From the NCBI RefSeq assembly GCF_037577855.1, contig NZ_JBAKFX010000012.1, forward strand, positions 17,593 through 81,592: a stretch of 64,000 bases of DNA, in the 5' to 3' direction. Numbering within the stretch: the stretch's first letter is position 1; every line of letters begins with the position of its first letter. The notes below the pieces were generated by a model. That model did no database searches. It saw only the letters and a program-made list of their open reading frames with translations, and was not told the DNA's origin. Below are positions 26,187 to 33,186 of this stretch, piece by piece. The stretch comes from Dethiothermospora halolimnae. GTDB taxonomy: Bacteria > Bacillota > Clostridia > Tissierellales > VENL01. Made by a program: the position numbers and the translations under genes.

Positions 26187-26708
26187 ATGGGGATTTTTGA
26201 TAGACTAAAGAAAGTCGTTAAAGCCAATAAAAATGCTAATGTTAAACCTCAAGATGAAAGGAACATTTTCAATCTTAAAGTTGGAGATATTGTAAGTATT
26301 GAAGATGTTGATTATGAAGTTAAGGGGGTAATGAAACTTAATGATAGCGGTTGGAAATGGACAGAATATAAAATTAAAGATGCTAGGCAAACTTATTGGT
26401 TAAGTGTTGAAGAAGATGATGAAATAGAGATTAGCCTTAGTCATAAAGTCACTGCTATTACTACAGAACCCCCTAAGAAATATGAATATGAAGGTGTTAC
26501 ATATTATATGCAAGAGGGTAGCGAAGCTGTTGTAGAAGACGTTTCTGGAAAAATAAATGTTTCAAAGGGAGATAGGGTTGATTACTATGAGTATAGCGAT
26601 AGTGATGATGAAAAACTATTGTCTATTGAAATATGGGACGGACAAGTGGAGATGAGCAAGGGAAGATGGATTGAAACTTTCGAAATAGAAATCTTCCCTG
26701 GAAGTTAA
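26187..26708 (+). CDS. DUF4178-domain protein
   Basis: 173 residues, soluble and beta-rich. The N-terminus (MGIFDRLKKVVKANK) mimics that of PspA, a short amphipathic helix. The rest contains two repeats of the DUF4178 pattern: NLKVGDIVSIEDVDYEVKG with WKWTEYKIKD, then YEYEGVTYYMQEG with SGKINVSKGDRVDYYEY. DUF4178 genes are repeatedly found beside PspA, YjfI/YbjN-type proteins and ion channels in the comparative genomics of the phage-shock system, and that set is present here. The function is unknown, with a presumed membrane-stress role. The start has TAAGGAGGA. The potassium channel gene follows 36 bp later on the same transcript. Confidence 0.82.
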   Translation: MGIFDRLKKVVKANKNANVKPQDERNIFNLKVGDIVSIEDVDYEVKGVMKLNDSGWKWTEYKIKDARQTYWLSVEEDDEIEISLSHKVTAITTEPPKKYEYEGVTYYMQEGSEAVVEDVSGKINVSKGDRVDYYEYSDSDDEKLLSIEIWDGQVEMSKGRWIETFEIEIFPGS

Positions 26709-26744
26709 TAATTTAAATACTTTTAGATACAGGAGGGTTAAAAA

Positions 26745-27770
26745 TTGATCACCGTTTTACTACATTCCATTAAGGCCCTACATATATCTTTGGAAAGAAA
26801 TAATATATATAAGTTATTAATTATAGGATTTTTAAGCTTAATAATATGTTCATCCGCCTTTTATTATTTTGAAAGTACTGCTAATCCTGAACTTACTTTT
26901 TCCAATGCCCTATGGTGGGGATTTGTCACTATCACAACTGTAGGTTATGGTGACTATTATCCAGTGACTCCGGCAGGTCAAATAATAGCTGTCATCTTAA
27001 TGGTACTGGGGATTAGTGCCTTTGGCTTTATTACTGCTGCTGTGGCATCGGCTTTTGTTGAAAATAAATTGAAGGAAGGAATGGGTCTTATGGATATAAA
27101 GTTTGAAGATCATATAGTCATAATCGGCTGGAACAATAAGAGTGAAATTATACTAAAGGAACTTATTGAGGATAATCCCGATTCTAAAATTGTAATAATA
27201 GATAAAAGGGAAAAGCTTATATTAGATGAAAAGAACGTATTCTTCGTTCATGGTGATCCAACTAAAGATGAAACCTTAAGAAAAGCAAATATAGAAAAGG
27301 CCCACACTGTAATTGTAGTGGCCGATGAAAACCTAGAAGATGATAGAACTGCCGATGCTAGATCAGTTTTAATCTGTCTAGCAGTTGATAAACTTAATAC
27401 AAATATTCATCTTATAGCAGAAGTATTAAATAAAGAAAATATTTCTCACTTTGAAAGGGCAAATGTGGATGACGTAATAATAAGTAGCGAAATGAGTAGT
27501 AGAGTAATGGTTAGGAGCGCTCTATATAAAAATGTAAGCCATGCTCTAAAGGAACTATTAACTAGTACCTATGGAAATGAAATTTATGAAACTAAAGTTA
27601 GCCCTGAAAATGTGGGTATGCCCTTTAAGAACTTAGTTTATAACTATGTGGATAAATACAATGCTGTTATAGTTGGAATAGCCAATAATGGAGTATTTTT
27701 AAATCCTAATAAAGATAGAATCACTGAGAAGGATGATATCATCATCTATATTTCAAAGGACAAACTATAA
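26745..27770 (+). CDS. Potassium channel with cytosolic RCK (TrkA-N/TrkA-C) domains
   Basis: 341 residues starting at TTG 26745, eight bases after AGGAGGG. Two membrane helices (~24-42 and ~76-100) flank a pore helix and selectivity filter TTVGYGDYYP (residues 64-73). A TrkA-N Rossmann domain follows with HIVIIGWNNKSEIIL, where GWNNKS replaces GxGxxG, and a TrkA-C domain near 270-340 (PENVGMPFKNLVYNY). This is the MthK/Kch-type architecture, whose opening is gated by ligands bound to the RCK domain. It is co-transcribed with the DUF4178 gene and probably takes part in the membrane-stress set that also includes PspA. Confidence 0.93.
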   Translation: MITVLLHSIKALHISLERNNIYKLLIIGFLSLIICSSAFYYFESTANPELTFSNALWWGFVTITTVGYGDYYPVTPAGQIIAVILMVLGISAFGFITAAVASAFVENKLKEGMGLMDIKFEDHIVIIGWNNKSEIILKELIEDNPDSKIVIIDKREKLILDEKNVFFVHGDPTKDETLRKANIEKAHTVIVVADENLEDDRTADARSVLICLAVDKLNTNIHLIAEVLNKENISHFERANVDDVIISSEMSSRVMVRSALYKNVSHALKELLTSTYGNEIYETKVSPENVGMPFKNLVYNYVDKYNAVIVGIANNGVFLNPNKDRITEKDDIIIYISKDKL

Positions 27771-27814
27771 ATGAAATGTATTTTATAATTATAACTTGAT
27801 TATAGAGTATAATT

Positions 27815-27990
27815 ACAAAAAGTAAGAAAAAATGGGAGCTATCCCTCAGGATTTGTGAAAATATAGAATAAGGGAGAAAATCGTTTAGAATTCCACTGTC
27901 TGAGCGGAGCGAGTTTGGAATTCTATTTTCCTCCGTTTCTATATATTTTCCAAATCCGAGGACTGGCGACCATTTTTCTTACTTTTTGTC
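27815..27990. repeat. Long imperfect-palindrome repeat, copy B
   Basis: About 176 bp with ends ACAAAAAGTAAGAAAAAATGG and its near complement at 27970-27990. The arms pair imperfectly over ~75 bp each, meeting at an inverted GAATTCCA/TGGAATTC pair around a loop containing GAGCGGAGCGAG. It is inverted relative to copy A and 85-90% identical to it by eye. Again it lies between two convergent genes, 45 bp after one stop and 36 bp before the other. Confidence 0.9.
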
Positions 27991-28025
27991 TATTTACCCG
28001 TAAATATGAATATCCATAGTTTTTA

Positions 28026-28712
28026 TTACTCTTTATCTTTAGCCATTTTAGCTTTTAATGCAGCTAATTCATCCATTGCTTCACTATTGTCTTCTTTTTC
28101 TAAATCTTCAAATTGTTTTTCTAAGTCGTCTCCTGACATCATTTCATTAAGTTCTTCCTCAGCATCTGCTTCATTTTCTATTCTGTCTACCTTTTCACTC
28201 ATTCTATCAAAGGCATCAAATGCACCTTTGTCATTTAAACTTCCCATAGTTTTTTGGATAGACTTCTGAGCCTCTGCCCTTTTTGCTCTAGCAACTAAAA
28301 TACCTTTTTTACGTTTAGCCTCTTCTATTTTATTACTTAATTCTCTTAATTTGTTTTTTAGCTTGTCAGTTGCAGCTTTTTGTGATTCCCATTGAGTTCT
28401 ATATTGAGCTGCTAATTCTTCATGCTCTTTTTTACGGTTTAATGCAGATAATGCAAGGTTATCATCACCTTTAGATACAGCTAGTTCTGCCTTTTTAGCC
28501 CATTTATTTACTTGTAGTTCCTGTTCCTGTAATGCACCCTTTAATTTCTTTTCATCGGCTATTGCAGATGCAACTTCTTTTTTTGCATTATTATATTGTT
28601 CTGTCATATCAATAATTAATTGATTAAGCATCTTTTGTGGATCTTCTGCTTTAGAGATCATATCATTTACATTTGATTTTACAACTGTTTTGAACCTGCT
28701 AAAAATTCCCAT
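28026..28712 (-). CDS. pspA: PspA/IM30 (ESCRT-III-like) membrane-protection protein
   Basis: 228 residues. The N-terminal amphipathic helix (MGIFSRFKTVVKSNVNDM) is followed by PQKMLNQLIIDM and a long coiled coil (QYNNAKKEVASAIADEKKL, ALSALNRKKEHEELAAQY) covering residues ~25-180, then an acidic tail. This is the standard PspA/Vipp1 layout. The protein coats damaged membrane and helps keep it sealed. It is preceded on the same strand by a YbjN-like gene 33 bp away. The convergent DUF4178 and K+ channel genes are separated from it by repeat B. There is no PspF, PspB or PspC here, as is usual in Firmicutes. Confidence 0.95.
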   Translation of the reverse strand: MGIFSRFKTVVKSNVNDMISKAEDPQKMLNQLIIDMTEQYNNAKKEVASAIADEKKLKGALQEQELQVNKWAKKAELAVSKGDDNLALSALNRKKEHEELAAQYRTQWESQKAATDKLKNKLRELSNKIEEAKRKKGILVARAKRAEAQKSIQKTMGSLNDKGAFDAFDRMSEKVDRIENEADAEEELNEMMSGDDLEKQFEDLEKEDNSEAMDELAALKAKMAKDKE

Positions 28713-28744
28713 CTATATTCCTCCTTAATTTAAGTATTATAAAA

Positions 28745-29128
28745 TTATTCACTATATTTTGATAACTGTTTATAGTGATCCATAAGGGCCATTTCTATAC
28801 TTTCAATAGTTGCCCTAAATTCATTTATATCTAAATTTTCGCTTTGTAATGTATCAACTATTACAACACTATCTTCTTCTATTGCATAGGCTCCATGAAC
28901 TAATTCAGATGCATTTAATTCAAGTAGTTTTTTATAAAATTCTTCTCTGTTATTCTGTGGTACAGTCATTATTTTAACTCTAAACAATACAATAGGTTCT
29001 AGTAATTTAACCACAATGTTATCTATATGAGCTATATCATCTTCTATTAACCAAGTGCCATCATCAACTTCTTTAAAAACTAAATCCATATCAATCATGT
29101 AATTTTCAATAGTATCTTTAATGTTCAT
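28745..29128 (-). CDS. YbjN-domain protein, partner of PspA
   Basis: 127 residues, acidic and soluble, with a type-III-secretion-chaperone-like (CesT/YbjN) fold: an N-terminal helix (TIENYMIDMDLVFKEVD), a strand pair DDGTWLIEDD, VLFRVKIMTVPQN, and ELVHGAYAIEEDSVVIVD with a closing helix. The gene lies directly upstream of pspA on one transcript. Such small proteins occur near PspA in many bacteria and may act as its adaptor, which is inference. No catalytic residues are visible. The start has GAGGGGGTATTAG upstream. Confidence 0.75.
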   Translation of the reverse strand: MNIKDTIENYMIDMDLVFKEVDDGTWLIEDDIAHIDNIVVKLLEPIVLFRVKIMTVPQNNREEFYKKLLELNASELVHGAYAIEEDSVVIVDTLQSENLDINEFRATIESIEMALMDHYKQLSKYSE

Positions 29129-29244
29129 CCTAATACCCCCTCGTATATATTTAATACTAATCTTAATTATTATTAGTATATACCTTAATAGTTATAATTT
29201 CAATGGAATTTTATAATAAAGGTGGCTAAATCCCCACCTTCATT

Positions 29245-29284
29245 GGTGCAGGGTGCAAGGAACAGAGAGCAGGGATTTGTTCCA
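29245..29284. repeat. Short dispersed repeat (AGAGAGCAGGGA type)
   Basis: Contains GGTGCA, GCAAGGA and AGAGAGCAGGGA, with GGAACA...TGTTCC able to form a small stem. Related stretches occur near 41154-41215 and 52232-52275. Origin unknown. Confidence 0.4.
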
Positions 29285-29285
29285 T

Positions 29286-29313
29286 AAAAACTGGACTAGG
29301 CATGCCCAGTCCA
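29286..29313 (-). terminator. Terminator of epimerase gene
   Basis: TGGACTAGGCATGCCCAGTCCA is a near-perfect 22-bp palindrome (29292-29313) followed by TTTTTA on the minus strand. Confidence 0.85.
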
Positions 29314-29338
29314 TACAATGAATCTATATATTTAATTT

Positions 29339-30292
29339 TTATTGAGTAATTTTATAAAGTTTTTTGATATAATTTACCTCATTTTTTATCCCCTTATATA
29401 TATCGGTTTTCTTATCTAATTTTATTATTTCATCTAATTTCTTTACATTGGCATGGGTTATTAATTGCTCTTCTTCCACTGGTTCAATATAGTTTATTTT
29501 TGCTTTTTTATTTAACACCTCTTCTATTATTTTAATTGAATTATTGACAGTTAAAGTTTGTCCTTTTCCTATATTAAGTATTTCTTCCTTTACATCTTGA
29601 TCTACAATCTCTAATATAACTTTACAAATGTCATCAACATATACAAAATCCCTTTTCTGCTCTCCATCGCCGTATACTTTTATTTCTTTATCTAGTAAAA
29701 TATTTTTTATAAAGTGATGAAAGGCCATATCTGGTCTTTGTCTTGGCCCATATACTGTAAAAAGTCTAAGTATATCTATGTCCATATCATATATTTTTCC
29801 GTAGTAATGACATAGTTTTTCTCCTGCAAGTTTTGTAACCCCATAAAGAGATATAGGTTTCGTGTTCTGTAATTCTGACATTGAAACTTCTCCTCCGTCC
29901 CCATATACTGTGGATGAGGATGCATATATCAACTTCTTTATTCCTTTGTTTTTAATAGCCTCAAGTAAGCGTTGGGTAGATGTTATATTATATTTTATAT
30001 ATTCATCAAAATTAATTTCACTACACGTAGTAACTCCCGGAATGTCCGCCAGATGAATTATTGCCTTAATATTTAATCCTTCGATAAGTTTACTTATATC
30101 TGGATTTAGAATATTATTTTCTAAAAAAGTGAAGTCTGGATTCCCCTTACAATATCTCAAATTGAATCTTTTTATTTCTTCTGAATAATTATTATAAAAA
30201 CAGTCTACCCCCAATACTTTATAACCTTTATTTAATAGTGTTTCACATATATTACTACCTAAAAAACCCGCAGCTCCTGTAACTAAAATCAT
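29339..30292 (-). CDS. NAD-dependent nucleotide-sugar epimerase/dehydratase
   Basis: 317 residues, extended SDR. ILVTGAAGFLGSNICE binds NAD. HLADIPGVTTCSE, YASSSTVYGDGG and the catalytic SLYGVTKLAGEKLCHYY (Tyr-x3-Lys) follow, then RLFTVYGPRQRPDMAFHHFI, YGDGEQKRDFVYVDDI and FNIG-like LNIGKG. The RPDMA motif is typical of UDP-glucuronate/UDP-glucose 4-epimerases. The product is likely a nucleotide sugar for a surface polysaccharide; the precise sugar cannot be told. There are no glycosyltransferase genes next to it. The ribosome binding site GGGGGC lies in a hairpin at 30295-30348 that also ends the upstream kamA-like transcript. Confidence 0.85.
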   Translation of the reverse strand: MILVTGAAGFLGSNICETLLNKGYKVLGVDCFYNNYSEEIKRFNLRYCKGNPDFTFLENNILNPDISKLIEGLNIKAIIHLADIPGVTTCSEINFDEYIKYNITSTQRLLEAIKNKGIKKLIYASSSTVYGDGGEVSMSELQNTKPISLYGVTKLAGEKLCHYYGKIYDMDIDILRLFTVYGPRQRPDMAFHHFIKNILLDKEIKVYGDGEQKRDFVYVDDICKVILEIVDQDVKEEILNIGKGQTLTVNNSIKIIEEVLNKKAKINYIEPVEEEQLITHANVKKLDEIIKLDKKTDIYKGIKNEVNYIKKLYKITQ

Positions 30293-30294
30293 AA

Positions 30295-30348
30295 AAATGC
30301 CCCCTTTTAAACATATATATTATTAATATATGTAAAAAGGGGACATTT
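30295..30348 (-). terminator. Long hairpin: terminator of kamA-like gene, covering epimerase ribosome binding site
   Basis: AAATG-CCCC-TTTT (30295-30308) pairs with AAAA-GGGG-CATTT (30335-30348) with one mismatch, and the inner TATATA arms extend the stem. On the minus strand the 3' arm holds GGGGGC, the only Shine-Dalgarno of the epimerase. It is followed by TTTT and the epimerase ATG. Confidence 0.7.
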
Positions 30349-30357
30349 TGATTATAT

Positions 30358-31431
30358 TTATTCTGGGATATTAGGAAGTGTTGTATATTCACCCCTATGA
30401 TTTCTAAGTTTGTACTCTTTATCGTCTTTATCTATAATGTAATAATCGGGCATAAGGGGTATTTTCCCTACATTTGTTGCTATTACATACATAGGCTGTG
30501 CTAACCCTGTTGTATGTCCCCTTAATCCATCTCTAATAAGTTCTGCTCCCCTTTCTACAGGAGTTCTAAAATGATCAATCCCTGGTGCAGGTTCACAATA
30601 AAATAAATAATAAGGCCTTATGCGAGTAGCTAAAAGTTTCTGATGTAGCTCTCTAAAGGTTTCTACATCATCATTTATTCCTTTTAATAACACCGCTTGA
30701 TTTCCTACATTTACTCCACTGGATAAAAGTCTATATACTGCTTTAGAAGTTTCTTCTGTAATTTCTTTTGAATGATTACATTGGGTATTAATCCAAATAG
30801 GCACTTCATGATAGCCCCCTAACACCTCTAAAAGACCTTCATCTATTCTTTGGGGCAATACTATTGGAGTTCTACTCCCTATTCTTATCATCTCTACATG
30901 GGGAATCTCTCTCAATTTAGTAATTATATATTCTAATTTTTCATTTGGTAATAATAATGGATCTCCCCCTGTAACTAGAACATCCCTCACTTCTTCGTGT
31001 TCTTTAATCCATTCTAATCCTTCATCTACATCAAATCTTAAATTAATATCATGATTTACAACCACCTCTTTTCTAAAACAATGGCGACAATATATTCCAC
31101 ATTGATCAAGAACAGTAAAAGCTACCCTATCATGATATTGTCTTGCAATGGTATCTGGTCTTTCTTCCTCATTATCTCTATTCTCTTTCCATATCAAATA
31201 ATCTTCAATACCGTATACATTTTCTTTTTCCTTAAGTGAAGGTACTACTTGTTTCCGGATAGGACAATTTGGATCATCAGTATCCATTAAAGAGGCAAAA
31301 TAAGGTGTTGTCCCCCATTTTGTATCAAGTGTTTTAATAGCTTTCCTTTCATCTTCGGTTACATTAATAAACTCCTCAAGCCTCTCTAATGTGTTAACAG
31401 CATCTTCCAATTGTTCTTTCCATGAATCCAT
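30358..31431 (-). CDS. KamA-family radical-SAM aminomutase, substrate uncertain
   Basis: 357 residues. The iron-sulfur motif CGIYCRHC is Cys111, Cys115, Cys118, with TGGDPLLLPNEKLEYI after it and the PLP lysine in NVGKIPLMPDY at Lys323. GTTPYFASLMDTDDPNCPIR is also family-conserved. In clostridial lysine 2,3-aminomutase, Asp293 (CDLS) and Asp330 (FVVDAP) hold the lysine side chain. The aligned positions here are Glu280 (CEPAPG) and Ala318, and the loop before the PLP lysine is two residues shorter. The C-terminal zinc-binding extension is absent, so it is some 55 residues shorter than KamA. Lysine is therefore an unlikely substrate. Glutamate 2,3-aminomutase has Lys and Asn at these sites, which does not match either. 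Confidence 0.85.
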   Translation of the reverse strand: MDSWKEQLEDAVNTLERLEEFINVTEDERKAIKTLDTKWGTTPYFASLMDTDDPNCPIRKQVVPSLKEKENVYGIEDYLIWKENRDNEEERPDTIARQYHDRVAFTVLDQCGIYCRHCFRKEVVVNHDINLRFDVDEGLEWIKEHEEVRDVLVTGGDPLLLPNEKLEYIITKLREIPHVEMIRIGSRTPIVLPQRIDEGLLEVLGGYHEVPIWINTQCNHSKEITEETSKAVYRLLSSGVNVGNQAVLLKGINDDVETFRELHQKLLATRIRPYYLFYCEPAPGIDHFRTPVERGAELIRDGLRGHTTGLAQPMYVIATNVGKIPLMPDYYIIDKDDKEYKLRNHRGEYTTLPNIPE

Positions 31432-31460
31432 CTAACCTCTCCTTTATTAATTAATATTTA

Positions 31461-31497
31461 AAAAGACAGAAAATATATATGAATATTATTTTCTGCC
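31461..31497 (-). terminator. Terminator of antiporter gene
   Basis: On the minus strand GGCAGAAAATA pairs with TATTTTCTGTC (one G-U), followed by TTTTT. It lies 60 bp after the antiporter stop. Confidence 0.8.
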
Positions 31498-31558
31498 TCT
31501 TATATTATTATTTCTATATAAGGCTTAAAATTCCTTTTTTTCCTTTTATGTCAATTCG

Positions 31559-32746
31559 CTAATCCACTTCGAGCCAACTCTCCCCTGTAAGTTTTATTCC
31601 AATTGCCCCCAATGGTGCAGTTATTATAATAGATAAAACTGCAATTGCAAGTATTAATTCTCCCGCCTGTACTCCTGCAGTTAATGGTACTGCTCCTATG
31701 GCTGCTTGTACTGTAGCCTTTGGAATATATGATATTACACAAAATATTCTTTCTTTCCAGTTTAGATTTGTGCCTGCTACTGAAATTAAAACCCCTATTG
31801 TTCTAGCTATTAAACCCACTGCAATAATAAGTAATCCAAGGGCACCTGAATCTATTGCAACATAAATATTTACCTGAGCCCCCACTAAAACAAAAAGTAT
31901 AATTTCTGCAAGAACCCATATTTTATTAAATTTACTAGATAATTTAGTAGCTACATTTTCATTTTTCTCTAATAAAACAAAGCCAATGGTCATTACTCCA
32001 AGTAAACTGGCCATTGGTACTATATCTTTCAAATAATCTTCCAAGCTTGTGAAAAGAATAGCTACTCCCATTAAGATAAGTACTTTTTTCGTGTCAACCA
32101 TATTAAAGTTTTTAAAAATCTTTAGGATAATGATTGCAATTATTACCCCTATTAAAATCCCCAGTACTATTGATATTGGTATTCCCAGTAATTTAGTAGT
32201 AACATTTATATTTCCTCCATATAAACCTAAAAACGTTGTAAATAATGTTATTGCCACAACATCATCTATTGATGCCCCTGCCAAAATCAATGTAGGTATG
32301 CCCTTTTTATGACCTAATCTTCTATCAATAAAATTAAGCATTTGAGGGACAACAACAGCTGGAGATACTGCTGCTACTATAAATGCCAACATTCCAGCCT
32401 CTATTTTAGATATTTCAAATATGTAACTGGATAAAAATAAAATTGTAAATCCTTCTAATAGCCCTGGTAAAAAACTCATTTTTATTGCAGGAATACCAAC
32501 TTTTTTGAGAGTATCTTTTTTAATTCCTAAACCTGCCCTTAATAAAATTATAATTAATGCTATTTTTCTTAAATCTGGAGATATATTTAACATATCCTCA
32601 CTAATAATATTAAATCCATAAGGTCCAATAGTAATTCCTAATATTAACATACCTAGAAGTCCTGGTAACTTCATTTTTTTAAAGATACTGCTGGCTATAA
32701 TTCCTAAAATAATAATAATTCCTAAACTTAATGCCATGATTATCAC
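31559..32746 (-). CDS. Cation/proton antiporter (CPA family), fluoride-riboswitch controlled
   Basis: 395 residues with about twelve hydrophobic segments. Family signs are KLPGLLGMLILGITIGP near the N-terminus, ALIIILLRAGLGI, AFIVAAVSPAVVVPQM, AGASIDDVVAITLF with the paired Asp of the ion site, and SYIPKATVQAAIGAVP. No cytosolic TrkA or UspA domain follows. A fluoride riboswitch and its terminator lie upstream on the same strand. Cation/H+ antiporter genes are among those known to be linked to the crcB-motif riboswitch, so it probably helps in fluoride tolerance, perhaps by exporting fluoride or adjusting pH. The substrate is not shown by the sequence. AAAGAGGAGTGAT precedes the ATG. Confidence 0.88.
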   Translation of the reverse strand: MIIMALSLGIIIILGIIASSIFKKMKLPGLLGMLILGITIGPYGFNIISEDMLNISPDLRKIALIIILLRAGLGIKKDTLKKVGIPAIKMSFLPGLLEGFTILFLSSYIFEISKIEAGMLAFIVAAVSPAVVVPQMLNFIDRRLGHKKGIPTLILAGASIDDVVAITLFTTFLGLYGGNINVTTKLLGIPISIVLGILIGVIIAIIILKIFKNFNMVDTKKVLILMGVAILFTSLEDYLKDIVPMASLLGVMTIGFVLLEKNENVATKLSSKFNKIWVLAEIILFVLVGAQVNIYVAIDSGALGLLIIAVGLIARTIGVLISVAGTNLNWKERIFCVISYIPKATVQAAIGAVPLTAGVQAGELILAIAVLSIIITAPLGAIGIKLTGESWLEVD

Positions 32747-32915
32747 TCCTCTTTTTTTAGTTAATAGTTAACAGTTAATAGTTAATAGTCGGGGGTGTTT
32801 TTTAGTTTTGGTTGTGTTTATTAGTGTTTGGCTTACTAGGGATTTTATGTCGGTTTGTTTTTTCAAACCATAGATCTTTAAATTTAATTTCCTATTCAAT
32901 ATAAACCTCAATTGT

Positions 32916-32963
32916 AGGGTCTCAATATATTGAGACCCTTAGGTCTTGCTATGCAAGACCTAA
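32916..32963. repeat. Two abutting palindromes in antiporter leader
   Basis: Bases 32916-32939 are a perfect 24-bp palindrome (AGGGTCTCAATA and its complement). Bases 32939-32963 form a second, with arms TTAGGTCTTG/CAAGACCTAA and a five-base centre. Both lie in the transcribed leader between the fluoride riboswitch and the antiporter. A short direct repeat of TTAATAGTTAACAG type is found at 32760-32788. Confidence 0.75.
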
Positions 32964-32970
32964 CTTACCA

Positions 32971-33024
32971 AAAACAAAAAACTCCTATTCGATATATAAT
33001 ATAGCTTATATCTCAAATAGGAGT
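32971..33024 (-). terminator. Expression-platform terminator of fluoride riboswitch
   Basis: On the minus strand ACTCCTATT (33024-33016) pairs with AATAGGAGT (32989-32981), and TTTTTTGTTTTTGG follows. The 5' arm is the 3' end of the aptamer, giving the mutually exclusive pairing expected of an OFF/ON transcription switch. Confidence 0.9.
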
Positions 33025-33070
33025 CATCAATTGCCTTTGCAATATTTAATGGCGAACTCCATCGCCTTTT
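33015..33070 (-). ncRNA. Fluoride riboswitch (crcB motif)
   Basis: The minus strand reads GGCGATGGAGTTCGCC, ATTAAA, a short stem TTGCAAAGGCAA, then TGATGACTCCTA. The first and last blocks are the highly conserved parts of the crcB motif, and GAGT of the loop can pair with ACTC to form the pseudoknot. This is very close to the B. cereus-type sequence I remember. The downstream terminator uses the ACTCCTA arm. Confidence 0.93.
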
Positions 33071-33095
33071 TAATTTTTTAATAAAATCTTTATTT

Positions 33096-33104
33096 ATTAT
33101 ATCA
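33096..33104 (-). promoter_or_regulatory. Extended -10 promoter of fluoride-riboswitch transcript
   Basis: TGATATAAT on the minus strand is a TGn extended -10 with a perfect TATAAT (33101-33096). The -35 region is poor. It starts 26 bp upstream of the aptamer. Between it and the yjiH-like gene (33105-33186) I see nothing else. Confidence 0.6.
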
Positions 33105-33186
33105 TATTTTTTAGATTTTGTATTAATTTTTTTATACCGGAGGATGAATTCGAAGCTACTAAAATTAATGTATAAAAAGTTATATG

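Noticed and set aside
30358..31431. Calling the enzyme lysine 2,3-aminomutase and linking it to the lysine riboswitch
   Set aside because: The two aspartates that bind lysine are not conserved and no lysine riboswitch precedes this gene.
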